DNA of 64,000 nt, taken from Algisphaera sp036480015 (GTDB lineage Bacteria > Planctomycetota > Phycisphaerae > Phycisphaerales > Phycisphaeraceae). The stretch covers positions 6,659 to 70,658 of the forward strand of contig JAZGFZ010000051.1 of the NCBI GenBank assembly GCA_036480015.1, read 5' to 3'. Under the pieces are notes generated by a model. The model was not told the DNA's origin and did not search any database. It was given only the letters and a program-made list of their open reading frames with translations. The position numbers and the translations under genes were made by a program. Numbering within the stretch: position 1 is the first letter of the stretch; each line of letters starts with the position of its first letter. This document shows, piece after piece, positions 28,760-37,525 of the stretch.

Positions 28760-30526
28760 ATGCAACAACATCACACGCAGCGATTCACCGCAGGCTCAGC
28801 AAGCCCATGGCTCTTCATTGCCGCCATTGCTTTTTTTGGGCTTCTGCTCGCAAGCCCTTGGGCCCAAGCCGCAGGCCCCGAGGGAAACAACCTGCCCCAA
28901 ACGCCTCCGCCCGCCACCCCCACCGCGCCCGCCACACCCGACCCCCACGCAGGCCACAACCACGCACCCGGCCAGCACCCTGCGCCCACACAATCGCTCA
29001 CCCGCGCCCAACACCAAGCGTTTGCTCACGCCGTAGACGTTTCAGCCTTTCGCGAACTGGCCGTGTTTCACAATGGACGGGTCAAAATCCTTGACACCTT
29101 TGCCCGCGAACAACTGCGCCGCATTTACGGCAAAACCTCGTTTTACGACACGCAAGCCGACACCCTCGATGGCCCCCTAAAAGACCGCAAATCGTTTAAA
29201 TACCCCCGCGTTTTCACCCTGCTCGACTTGGCCTTTAACCCCAGTTATTACACCGACAAACCCTTGCTTCATGCCGAAGTGCTTCCGCTGCGCCGCCGCC
29301 TGCTGGCCCACCTGCCACCCGCCGAACAAGAGCGCTGGCTCAAAATCGGCCGCATCACCCCCGCCATGTTTCTAAGCCCGCCCATGCAAGCGGTCTATCG
29401 TGGCAACCAAACCAGCCGCGAAGAAGCCAAGGGCCGCGACCAACTGTTCTTTGCCTTTAGCGCATGGCAAAACACCGCCAGCACCTTAAAACTCGTCGCC
29501 CCCAATCAACCCGCAGGCCAGTGGACCCACCCCAACACCGCCGAAACGCAACACACCCACATCGCCGACCTGTGGTCTCAACTGGCCACCGCATGGCGCG
29601 CGGGCGACGCCCCTGCGGCCAACACCCTGCTTGCCAAACTAAACCAACTCATTCCACAAGAAAACGCAGCGCAATACCCCACCCCTTTTCATCGCCGCCT
29701 TGAACGCGTCTACAACGCCACAGGCAAATTCACGCTTGGATATGTTTTTTACGCCATGGCCACCTTGGCATTGCTTTTGGCCATGGGCACAAAACGCCCA
29801 TGGCTGCGCTACGCAGGCGTTGGCCTGTTGTTCTTGGGCTTGGGCCTTCACGCCGCAAGCTTTGCCGCCCGCACTATTTTGTCAGGCCGCTGGGCCATTC
29901 ACAATCAATACGAATCCTTCATCGCCATTTCACTTTTTGCCGTGGTGGTGGGCGTGATCATGCTCATCACCCAACGCATGCTCATTTTCGCCGCCGCCGC
30001 CGCCGCACTGGGCACCCTTTCCATGCTCGTGGCCAACCTCTGGGCCATTCCCAGCAATGAAGTGGGACAAGTCGCCGGCATTCTTGCCACCAGCCGCATT
30101 CTCTACGTTCACGTCAACATGGTCTTGGTCAGCTACAGCCTCATTGGCTTGGCCTTTTTCGTGAGCTTGGGCTACCTGTACAGCCACTACGTTTCGCCCC
30201 AAAGCCCCGGCCATAAAAAACGCCTCGCCGACCTCGACCAAGCCCAACTCACCCTCATGCAACTCGCCTTCTACCTGCTGGGCGTGGGCATTTTGCTGGG
30301 CGCCTACTGGGCCGACCACGCCTGGGGCCGCTGGTGGGCATGGGACCCCAAAGAAACCTGGGCCCTCATCACCTGGATCGTCTACCTCATCGCCATCCAC
30401 ACCCGCTTTGGCGTCCGCAACCGAGGCCTGGTCACCGCATGGCTCAGCGTCATCGGATTCATCGTCATGCTCTGGACCTACTGGGGCGTCAACCTACTAC
30501 TCAGCGGCCTGCATTCCTATGCCTAA
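28760..30526 (+). CDS. ccsA: CcsA/ResC-type cytochrome c assembly protein
   Basis: About 588-aa membrane protein for haem delivery or ligation in System II c-type cytochrome maturation. A signal/anchor segment near residues 17-38 is followed by a His/Pro/Ala-rich linker, then a soluble region with FHNGRVKILDTFAREQLRRI, similar to a segment of fused CcsBA proteins as I recall them. The C-terminal half has about eight helices and the tryptophan-rich haem motif (WADHAWGRWWAWDPKETWAL) with flanking His. ATG 28760 is chosen because the longer frame runs through repeat DNA. No separate ResB gene is adjacent. Confidence 0.86.
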   Translation: MQQHHTQRFTAGSASPWLFIAAIAFFGLLLASPWAQAAGPEGNNLPQTPPPATPTAPATPDPHAGHNHAPGQHPAPTQSLTRAQHQAFAHAVDVSAFRELAVFHNGRVKILDTFAREQLRRIYGKTSFYDTQADTLDGPLKDRKSFKYPRVFTLLDLAFNPSYYTDKPLLHAEVLPLRRRLLAHLPPAEQERWLKIGRITPAMFLSPPMQAVYRGNQTSREEAKGRDQLFFAFSAWQNTASTLKLVAPNQPAGQWTHPNTAETQHTHIADLWSQLATAWRAGDAPAANTLLAKLNQLIPQENAAQYPTPFHRRLERVYNATGKFTLGYVFYAMATLALLLAMGTKRPWLRYAGVGLLFLGLGLHAASFAARTILSGRWAIHNQYESFIAISLFAVVVGVIMLITQRMLIFAAAAAALGTLSMLVANLWAIPSNEVGQVAGILATSRILYVHVNMVLVSYSLIGLAFFVSLGYLYSHYVSPQSPGHKKRLADLDQAQLTLMQLAFYLLGVGILLGAYWADHAWGRWWAWDPKETWALITWIVYLIAIHTRFGVRNRGLVTAWLSVIGFIVMLWTYWGVNLLLSGLHSYA

Positions 30527-31260
30527 AACCTCGCGTCGCTCGCCATTTTAAAATCTCAAGACAAACACGAAAGCTCGAAGGCGCAAAGACACGAAGAAAA
30601 TTTAACCGCCAAGTTGCCAAGAATGCCAAGGAAGGCAAAGGAAGGCAAAGGAAGGCAAAGGAATCAAGGCCCAGTCACGCCAATCTCCAGCACCCCCTTT
30701 TTATCCAGTGGGATAGGCGTCCCGCCTGTCATCCGCCCGCAGGGCGGACACACATTCAACTCCCGCGCCTCTTCATTTTCATTTGCATCTACTTGCGTTC
30801 ATCCGCATCTAAAAACCATTTCTATAGCGGCCTGAACAAGACCGACCCACTCCGTTCCACCATTCCCGCGAAGGCGGGAACTCAAATAAGTACGCGAAGG
30901 CGGGAACCCAGCTGCCCTTTGTTCAGAGATTCCCAATTTCTGAATAACCACGAAATACACGAAATACACGAAAATCCTGCCTTGGTTTTCTTTCGTACGT
31001 TTCGTATGTTTCGTGGTAAAAAAATCGAGAACCATTTGACGTCAGGGAAGCCGTCATGCTTGTTTTTGTATGCCTATCAAAAAAAAGAGTTCCCCCGATC
31101 TATCTTTTTGTCTTCCTTGGCGTCTTGGCGTAAAACCCCTTACCTGAAACTGCCTTTCTCCCTTCAGCGTAATCTGCGGACAAAACGTCCGGAATGGCCT
31201 GACTGTTTTGCCCCTCAATTCCACCACCCGCGAAACACTTTTATGTAGTGCGCACAGGGC
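30527..31260. repeat. 734-bp gene-free cluster of several repeat families (copy E)
   Basis: Contents: left arm AACCGCCAAGTTGCCAAG... (from 30604) ending in three exact GAAGGCAAAG units (30631-30660); REP-like units CATTCCCGCGAAGGCGGGAA (30861-30880) and a second at 30891-30906; a 27-nt inverted pair of CACGAAA units (30947-30973 and 30991-31017); and the right arm CTTCCTTGGCGTCTTGGCG (about 31110-31130). The long plus-strand frame through it has no protein-like composition. Confidence 0.75.
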
Positions 31261-32346
31261 CTAAAGCGCCGCCAACCGCTGGGCGCGGTCTTCGGCGATG
31301 AGCGCCGTCACCAGCGAGCCCAAGTCGCCGCCCATCACGTTTTGCAAATTAAAACTTTGCCCCAATCGATGATCCACCACTTGATTGTCTTTCCAGCGGT
31401 ACGTGCGCGCCCGCTCGCTGCGTCCTCCTGTGCCAATCAACGAGCTTCGCTTTTCGGCCCGCTTGGCGTCTTCTTTAGCCTGCATGCGATCGTAAATGCG
31501 CGCTCGCATCAGCTGCATGGCTTTTTCGCGGTTTTGGTGCTGGCTTTTGCTTTCTTGCATGCGCACTTCAATGCCGGTGGGCTTGTGAATCATGTGAACC
31601 GCAGTGGCCACCTTGTTCACGTTTTGCCCGCCGGGGCCCTGCGCGGTGGTCACATGAATTTCCAAATCTGCTTCTGAAATATTCACTTCCACCTCTTCGG
31701 GCTCGGGCAACACCGCCACGGTGGCCGTGCTGGTGTGCACACGCCCTTGTGTTTCGGTGGCAGGCACGCGTTTCACACAATGCACGCCACTTTCATAACC
31801 CAATCCTTGCCACACCCCTTCGCCCGACACCGTTGCCACGGCATGCCGCACCCCACCCGAATCACCGGGCGACACATCCACCACCTCCAGTTTCCAACCT
31901 TTTGTTTTGGCAAATGATTGATACACCTCCAGCAACTCTCCAGCAAACAAGGCGGCTTCCGCTCCGCCGGTGCCCGCACGCACTTCAAGAATCACCGCTC
32001 CAATCGCCGCGTCATCGGCTGTTACCAGCTCGCCGCTAATGCCCTCCAAAAGCGAGGCCGACTTTTCGGCAAGCTCTGGCCGCTCGGCCTTGGCCATTTC
32101 CACCAATTCGGCATCTTCTTGCGCCGCAATAATGTCGTCCGCCTCCCTCAACGCTTGGGCCAATCCACGGTACTCCCGATACTTCGCCACAATCCCTGCC
32201 AAGGCCGCCCGTTTCACACTCAATCGCCGCACCGCGGCATGATCGTTCATCACCGCAGGGGTCATCAGCTCTTCTTCCAGCGCATCAAACTGAAGTGCCA
32301 GCTCTTCTAGCTTCTCGATCAACCGCTCATTAAGATCATTGGCCAT
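31261..32346 (-). CDS. prfA: Peptide chain release factor 1
   Basis: 361-aa factor that ends translation at UAA and UAG. The catalytic Gly239-Gly240-Gln241 (GPGGQNVNK) triggers peptide release, and the stop-codon reading tripeptide Pro195-Ala196-Thr197 (RVPATETQGR) marks RF1 rather than RF2. The C-terminal switch region RTYRWKDNQVVDHRLG is intact. Full normal length. Located 98 bp downstream of rpmE on the same strand but separated by a terminator. prmC, often next to prfA, is not present. Confidence 0.95.
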   Translation of the reverse strand: MANDLNERLIEKLEELALQFDALEEELMTPAVMNDHAAVRRLSVKRAALAGIVAKYREYRGLAQALREADDIIAAQEDAELVEMAKAERPELAEKSASLLEGISGELVTADDAAIGAVILEVRAGTGGAEAALFAGELLEVYQSFAKTKGWKLEVVDVSPGDSGGVRHAVATVSGEGVWQGLGYESGVHCVKRVPATETQGRVHTSTATVAVLPEPEEVEVNISEADLEIHVTTAQGPGGQNVNKVATAVHMIHKPTGIEVRMQESKSQHQNREKAMQLMRARIYDRMQAKEDAKRAEKRSSLIGTGGRSERARTYRWKDNQVVDHRLGQSFNLQNVMGGDLGSLVTALIAEDRAQRLAAL

Positions 32347-32367
32347 AACACATCACCGTACCCTTTC

Positions 32368-32403
32368 AAAAAAAAGACCACGCGCAAAGCGTGGTCTTTT
32401 TTT
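32368..32403 (-). terminator. Rho-independent terminator between rpmE and prfA
   Basis: Stem GACCACGC (32376-32383) / GCGTGGTC (32389-32396), loop GCAAA, with A8 on one side and T7 on the other, so it can work on both strands. It ends rpmE transcription before prfA. Confidence 0.85.
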
Positions 32404-32444
32404 AACTGTATCAGGCTGCAAGGTGGACAAAGCCCACCAAGAGA

Positions 32445-32705
32445 TTACTTCTTGCCGAAGTAATTGCCTGCGAATTTCTTTTGGAACTTCTCGACGCGAC
32501 CCGCTGTGTCGACAAACTTTTGCTTGCCCGTGAAGAAGGGGTGACTGGCAGCCGAAATATCGACCTTCACCAAGGTGTACTCTTTGCCATCTTCCCACGT
32601 GATCGTGTCTTTCGACTTGGCCGTCGAGTGGGTGATGAAGTTAAAGTCTGCCGACACGTCGCGGAAGACCACAGGGCGGTACTCGGGGTGGATATCAGGC
32701 TTCAT
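32445..32705 (-). CDS. rpmE2: 50S ribosomal protein L31, type B
   Basis: 86-aa ribosomal protein. MKPDIHPEYRPVVFRDVSAD is typical of the type B form, and the zinc CxxC pair of type A L31 is missing. Type B copies usually support translation when zinc is short; whether this genome also has type A cannot be seen. Followed by a strong terminator. Confidence 0.93.
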   Translation of the reverse strand: MKPDIHPEYRPVVFRDVSADFNFITHSTAKSKDTITWEDGKEYTLVKVDISAASHPFFTGKQKFVDTAGRVEKFQKKFAGNYFGKK

Positions 32706-32972
32706 CTTGCGTCCAATTGCGTCTAGGGTGGGTTAACGAGGGATCGAGGCCGAAGAAAAACCTCCGGCGAGCCGGGTAATCTAAGCCCTCACCCGCTAAC
32801 CTGCAACCCACAGAACATTCCCCCCCTAGGCCGTTCTTAAGAAAAAGCATCAAAAACACCCTTTATAACCTTAAACCCTCCTTCTTTCCCCAAAACTTCC
32901 TCGCCGCAAAGCCAATAAAAGGTAGGCTTATCCCCTCCTTCCATCTTGCCCCCTTTCACCCCAATCTTTCCC

Positions 32973-33887
32973 ATGCCCACCTCTCCCTCCACCCTCACCC
33001 ACCTCAAGCAACTTGAGGCCGAATCCATCCACATCATTCGCGAGGTCGCCGCCGAGTTCGACAAGCCTGTGATGATGTATTCGGTGGGCAAAGACTCTGC
33101 GGTCATGCTGCACTTGGCCCTCAAAGCCTTTGCACCTGGCAAGCTGCCTTTTCCTTTGATGCACGTGGACACCACGTTCAAATTCAAAGAGATGATCACC
33201 TTCCGCGACAAACACATCAAAGATTTGGGGCTGGATCTCATCGTCCACACCAACCAAGAAGGTGTCGATGCTGGCGTGGGCCCCTTCACCAGCGGCAGCA
33301 AGGTTCACACCGACATCATGAAAACCCAAGGTCTTCTTCAGGCCCTTAACAAATACAAATTTGACGCCATGTTCGGCGGCGCCCGCCGCGATGAAGAAAA
33401 ATCACGCGCCAAAGAACGCGTCTATTCCTTCCGCGATCAAAACCACCAGTGGGACCCTAAAAACCAGCGGCCCGAACTCTGGAACCTCTACAACGCCGAG
33501 GTCAACAAAGGCGAGTCCATTCGCGTGTTCCCCATCAGCAACTGGACCGAGCTAGATGTTTGGCAATACATCCACCTCGAAAACATCCCCATCGTTCCGC
33601 TTTATTACAGTGCCAAACGTCCTGTCGTCGAACGCGAAGGCCAACTCATCATGGTCGACGATAATCGCCTTCCACTTAAAGAAGGCGAAACCCCCATGAT
33701 GAAAAGCGTGCGCTTTCGCACCTTGGGTTGCTACCCACTCACCGGTGCAGTGGAATCTGAAGCCACCACCCTGCCTGAGATCATTCAAGAAATGCTTGTC
33801 GCCACCCGAAGCGAACGCGAAGGTCGCATCATCGACACCGACCAAGACGGCTCGATGGAGCAAAAGAAAAAGGAAGGGTATTTTTAA
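32973..33887 (+). CDS. cysD: Sulfate adenylyltransferase subunit 2
   Basis: About 304-aa catalytic subunit that makes adenosine 5'-phosphosulfate from ATP and sulfate, in complex with the GTPase CysN. The PP-loop appears as YSVGKDSAVMLHLA near residue 31, followed by LMHVDTTFKF and the GGARRDEEKSRAKER segment. ATG 32973 is chosen over an in-frame TTG nine codons earlier. cysN follows on the same strand, but 512 bp away because a four-helix-bundle cassette lies between. Confidence 0.95.
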   Translation: MPTSPSTLTHLKQLEAESIHIIREVAAEFDKPVMMYSVGKDSAVMLHLALKAFAPGKLPFPLMHVDTTFKFKEMITFRDKHIKDLGLDLIVHTNQEGVDAGVGPFTSGSKVHTDIMKTQGLLQALNKYKFDAMFGGARRDEEKSRAKERVYSFRDQNHQWDPKNQRPELWNLYNAEVNKGESIRVFPISNWTELDVWQYIHLENIPIVPLYYSAKRPVVEREGQLIMVDDNRLPLKEGETPMMKSVRFRTLGCYPLTGAVESEATTLPEIIQEMLVATRSEREGRIIDTDQDGSMEQKKKEGYF

Positions 33888-34394
33888 TTTAGGCATTAGG
33901 CACTAGGCAATAGGCACTAGGCAAGTAAGAAAGAACCAGAACCTCCTTTTTTTACTGGAACTTCACATGGACGGCAAAGGATATCGCGGTCTACACGTTT
34001 GGGAACGGGCCATGGAAGCTGCTGAAGCAACCTACAAACTCACCGCCCAAATGCCTCGCGATGAACAATACGGACTCATTTCGCAAATGCGCCGGTCTGC
34101 CGTTTCGATTGCCTCCAATATTGCCGAAGGCTACGGCCGCAAATCAACCGGCGATTACCTAAAACACCTCGCCTACGCTCGCGGATCCCTTGCCGAGCTC
34201 GAAACCCAAATCACCCTTGCTGTTCGAGTCGGCTGCATCGAACGTAAAGACGCCATGACCTCTTGGGACCTTTGCCAAGAAGTCGGAAAAATGCTCACTC
34301 GCCTCGTTCAATCCCTCGAAACATCACCCAAAAAACCAAAGCTCTAATTCCTCTTACCTCCCTCATGCCTAGTGCCTCATGCCTAGCGCCTAAA
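33888..34394. mobile_element. Four-helix-bundle gene cassette framed by inverted repeats
   Basis: Left repeat 33888-33925 is a run of 7-nt units (TTAGGCA/CACTAGG); right repeat about 34366-34394 (TGCCTAGTGCCTCATGCCTA then GCGCCTAAA) is its approximate reverse complement. Between them is one gene. The unit splits cysD from cysN, which are normally adjacent. The right repeat recurs without a gene at 47816-47848. Calling it mobile is inference from this layout. Confidence 0.5.
33967..34347 (+). CDS. Four-helix-bundle protein (S23 / 23S rRNA IVP family)
   Basis: 126-aa protein of the family first found in intervening sequences of 23S rRNA genes. Landmarks: GLHVWERAMEAAEATYKL, QYGLISQMRRSAVSIASNIAEGYGR and YARGSLAELETQITLAVRVG. 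Structures of relatives form pentameric, positively charged four-helix bundles; the Avd protein of diversity-generating retroelements is related. No reverse transcriptase, variable repeat or rRNA is near, so this is a stand-alone type. Function unknown; it sits between cysD and cysN. Confidence 0.9.
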   Translation: MDGKGYRGLHVWERAMEAAEATYKLTAQMPRDEQYGLISQMRRSAVSIASNIAEGYGRKSTGDYLKHLAYARGSLAELETQITLAVRVGCIERKDAMTSWDLCQEVGKMLTRLVQSLETSPKKPKL

Positions 34395-34399
34395 CCACC

Positions 34400-36331
34400 A
34401 TGTCACACCAATCTGAACTTATCACCACCGACATCAACGCCTACCTCAAACAGCATGAGAACAAAGAGCTCTTGCGCTTTATCACCTGCGGCAGCGTTGA
34501 CGACGGCAAGTCCACCCTCATTGGCCGTTTGCTTTACGACTCCAAAATGGTCTACGAAGACCAACTGGCGGCCGTCAAAGATGCGTCAATCAAGCACGGC
34601 ACCACCGGCACCGATTTTGACCCGGCCCTGCTCACCGATGGCCTTCGCGCCGAGCGAGAGCAAGGCATCACCATCGACGTGGCCTACCGCTACTTCAGCA
34701 CCGCCAAGCGTAAGTTCATCATCGCCGACACCCCCGGCCACGAACAATACACCCGCAACATGGCCACGGGCGCCAGCACGGCCGACTTGGCCATTTTGCT
34801 TATCGACGCTCGTCACGGTGTGCAAATCCAAACCCGTCGCCATGCGTTTATCGCTTCACTTCTGGGCATCAAGCACGTGGTTTGCGCCATTAACAAAATG
34901 GACCTTGTCGATTTTGCCGAATCCACCTTCGACGACATTCGCAAAGAATTCTCTGCCTTTGCCGCAAAGCTCGACCTGCCCGACATTGAATTTGTTCCCA
35001 TGGCCGCCCTAAGCGGTGACAACGTGGTGAATCAAAGCGAAAACATGCCTTGGTACGACGGCGGCACCCTCATGCACATTCTTGAACATGTGCACATTGC
35101 CAGCGACCGCAACCTCATCGACCTTCGCTTTCCCGTTCAGTACGTCAACCGCCCCAACCTTGACTTTCGAGGCTTTGCAGGCACGCTGGCCAGTGGCACC
35201 GTGCGCCCCGGCGACGACATCATGGTGCTGCCTTCAGGCAAAACCAGTCGTGTTAAATCGGTGGTCACCTACGAAGGCGACCTCGATGCGGCACGGGCCC
35301 CCATGGCCCCCACCCTCACCCTTGAAACCGAAATTGATGTCAGCCGTGGCGACATGCTGGTTCACCCGGGCAACCGCCCCACCGTGGCCCAAGCCTTTGA
35401 CGCCATGTTGGTGTGGATGGCCGAAACCCCACTGGCCTTGGGCAGCCCGGGCCGCTACCTCATCAAACACACCACCCGGCAAACCCCGGGTGTGATCACG
35501 GGGCTCACTTACCGCATGGATGTCAACACCCTGCACAAACAACCCGATGCCGACACGCTGAATCTCAATGAAATTGGCCGCGTCACCGTCGAAACCGCCC
35601 GCCCGCTGTGCTTTGATCCTTACAAACAAAACCGCCACACCGGCGCCTTTATCGTCATCGATCGGCAAACCAACAACACCGTTGCCGCAGGCCTCATTCG
35701 TGCCAGCAGCGAAAGTGCCGGTCAAGTCGCCCGACGCAAACTTGCCGAATCCAAAGCCGCCGATGCCCAACAACACGAAAGCCTCATCACCCCCGACGAA
35801 CGCACTGCACGCTTGGGCCACAAGCCCGCGACCCTCTGGCTCACCGGACTCACCGGAAGCGGAAAATCCCCCATCGCCCACGCGCTGGAACGCAGGCTCT
35901 TCGATGAAGGTCACACCGTGCTGGTTCTCGACGGCCGCAATGCCCGGCTGGGCCTCAGTGCCGACCTAAGCCACACCCAAGCCGACCGCGCCGAAAACCT
36001 ACGCCGCGCCGCCGAAGTGGCCAAGCTGGCCAACCAAGCTGGACAAATTGTCATCTGCGCCTTCTTGTCGCCTTCGGCAAACGACCGCGCCGCCGCCAAA
36101 GCCATCGTTGGCGACGACCTGTTCATCGAAGTGTTTTGCGACGCCCCCGAAGACATCTGCAAAAAACGAGCCGTTGAGCAAGGCTCCAACATGGCCGCCT
36201 TCAGCGACATGGCCGCCCCTTACGAGGCGCCCACGTCGCCCCATCTCGCACTTGCCACCCACCAACAATCCATCGAAGAATGCGTCAACGCCATTGAAGC
36301 CGTGTTGACCCACAAGGGAATGCTGGACTGA
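34400..36331 (+). CDS. cysNC: Fused sulfate adenylyltransferase subunit 1 / APS-kinase-like domain
   Basis: 643-aa fusion. Residues about 18-440 are CysN, the GTPase that drives APS synthesis: CGSVDDGKSTLIGRLLYDS, DTPGHEQYTRNMATGAS, NKMD and three beta-barrel parts. Residues about 475-640 match CysC, which makes PAPS, but key positions differ: the P-loop reads GSGKSP (Pro491 for Thr/Ser), DGDN is DGRN (Arg513 for Asp), and the RDxKGLYxxAR lid is replaced. PYEAP remains. The kinase domain is therefore probably inactive or altered (inference). Starts just after a cassette repeat. Confidence 0.9.
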   Translation: MSHQSELITTDINAYLKQHENKELLRFITCGSVDDGKSTLIGRLLYDSKMVYEDQLAAVKDASIKHGTTGTDFDPALLTDGLRAEREQGITIDVAYRYFSTAKRKFIIADTPGHEQYTRNMATGASTADLAILLIDARHGVQIQTRRHAFIASLLGIKHVVCAINKMDLVDFAESTFDDIRKEFSAFAAKLDLPDIEFVPMAALSGDNVVNQSENMPWYDGGTLMHILEHVHIASDRNLIDLRFPVQYVNRPNLDFRGFAGTLASGTVRPGDDIMVLPSGKTSRVKSVVTYEGDLDAARAPMAPTLTLETEIDVSRGDMLVHPGNRPTVAQAFDAMLVWMAETPLALGSPGRYLIKHTTRQTPGVITGLTYRMDVNTLHKQPDADTLNLNEIGRVTVETARPLCFDPYKQNRHTGAFIVIDRQTNNTVAAGLIRASSESAGQVARRKLAESKAADAQQHESLITPDERTARLGHKPATLWLTGLTGSGKSPIAHALERRLFDEGHTVLVLDGRNARLGLSADLSHTQADRAENLRRAAEVAKLANQAGQIVICAFLSPSANDRAAAKAIVGDDLFIEVFCDAPEDICKKRAVEQGSNMAAFSDMAAPYEAPTSPHLALATHQQSIEECVNAIEAVLTHKGMLD

Positions 36332-36395
36332 GAGCCGAGCCATGGCTTAAAAAGCAGCCTTGCCCCCCGCTCCGCCTGCTATAACTGCCCAAGCC

Positions 36396-37379
36396 ATGGC
36401 CGATATTCCACAATCTTCACCCCACGATAATCCACCGCCCCCAGGCGATGCCATCGGCCATGCGCCGGTTCTCTTAGATGAAACACTGGCACTGCTTGCC
36501 CCCCAACCGGGTCAAACCCTGATGGATGTCACCTTGGGGCGTGGGGGCCACGCCGCCGCCATCCTCCCGCGCATTGCCGGCGGGCGACTCATTGGCCTAG
36601 ACACCGATCCTGCCAACGCCGACTTTGCCCGATCTCGACTGGAACCCATCGCGGCTGAACACGGTGTCGCTCTCGATGTCATCCACATCAATTTCGCAGG
36701 CGTCGCCCGGGTGTTGCAAGATTTAAGCCTCGCCGGTGTGGACGGCCTGCTGGCCGACTTGGGCTTCGCCTCCAATCAAATGGATGACCCCCAGCGCGGC
36801 TTTGCCTTTCGCTTTGACGGCCCACTGGACATGCGTCTCGACCCCACGCGAGGCCAGCCCGCATCACACTTGGTCAACACGCTCACCGAAACCGCCCTCG
36901 CCGATCTCATTTACACCTTGGGCGAAGACCGCGCCAGCCGACGCATTGCAAAAAAGATTATCGAACGTCGGTCGATTTCGCCGATCCTTACAACAGATGA
37001 TTTGGCGCGCACGGTGCGTGCCGCCCAGCCCCACTCGGCCCCAGGTCGCCGCGGGCCCTCTTCACGCGGTGGATCACACGGGATAGACCCCGCCACCCGC
37101 ACGTTCATGGCTTTGCGTATTGCCGTAAACGGTGAACTCGACGCATTAGACACCCTGCTTGCCACGTTGCCAAAATTGCTGAACCCCAACGGCATCGCCG
37201 CAATGATCAGCTTTCATTCCCTTGAAGACCGCCGGGTCAAACAAGCCTTCCTTAAATTCCAACAAGACGATTGGGCCCAGCGCCTCACCCGCAAACCCAT
37301 CACCGCCGCACCTGCCGAACTGGCCAACAACCCCCGCAGTCGATCCGCCAAATTAAGAGGCTTGCAAAAAAAGCCATAA
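36396..37379 (+). CDS. rsmH: 16S rRNA (cytosine-1402-N4)-methyltransferase
   Basis: About 327-aa SAM-dependent methyltransferase (MraW) acting on the ribosomal P site. GHAPVLLDETLALL, DVTLGRGGHA (SAM site) and SFHSLEDRRVKQAFL are all present. ATG 36396 is preferred over a TTG twelve codons earlier. It opens a short division cluster: rsmH, LysM protein, ftsL-like, ftsI, the usual order minus mraZ. Confidence 0.94.
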   Translation: MADIPQSSPHDNPPPPGDAIGHAPVLLDETLALLAPQPGQTLMDVTLGRGGHAAAILPRIAGGRLIGLDTDPANADFARSRLEPIAAEHGVALDVIHINFAGVARVLQDLSLAGVDGLLADLGFASNQMDDPQRGFAFRFDGPLDMRLDPTRGQPASHLVNTLTETALADLIYTLGEDRASRRIAKKIIERRSISPILTTDDLARTVRAAQPHSAPGRRGPSSRGGSHGIDPATRTFMALRIAVNGELDALDTLLATLPKLLNPNGIAAMISFHSLEDRRVKQAFLKFQQDDWAQRLTRKPITAAPAELANNPRSRSAKLRGLQKKP

Positions 37380-37525
37380 CCCCCAAGCGGGGTGCTACCC
37401 TGCTTCGTATTCAACATTCGAACCCGCCAAGGATGGCGCGTTCTTCATTTTTTCGCTCTTGGTCGCACACCTTTAATTAACCACGCGACCAACCGCCACC
37501 TACCGCTCACGGACGAACCGGTTCC

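Noticed and set aside
30334..31248. 304-residue open frame on the plus strand after ccsA
   Set aside because: It overlaps the end of ccsA in another frame and then runs through several intergenic repeats; composition is Arg/Pro/His-rich and unlike a protein.
33967..34347. Diversity-generating retroelement (Avd-like protein)
   Set aside because: The protein fold family fits, but no reverse transcriptase, template repeat or variable repeat is near.
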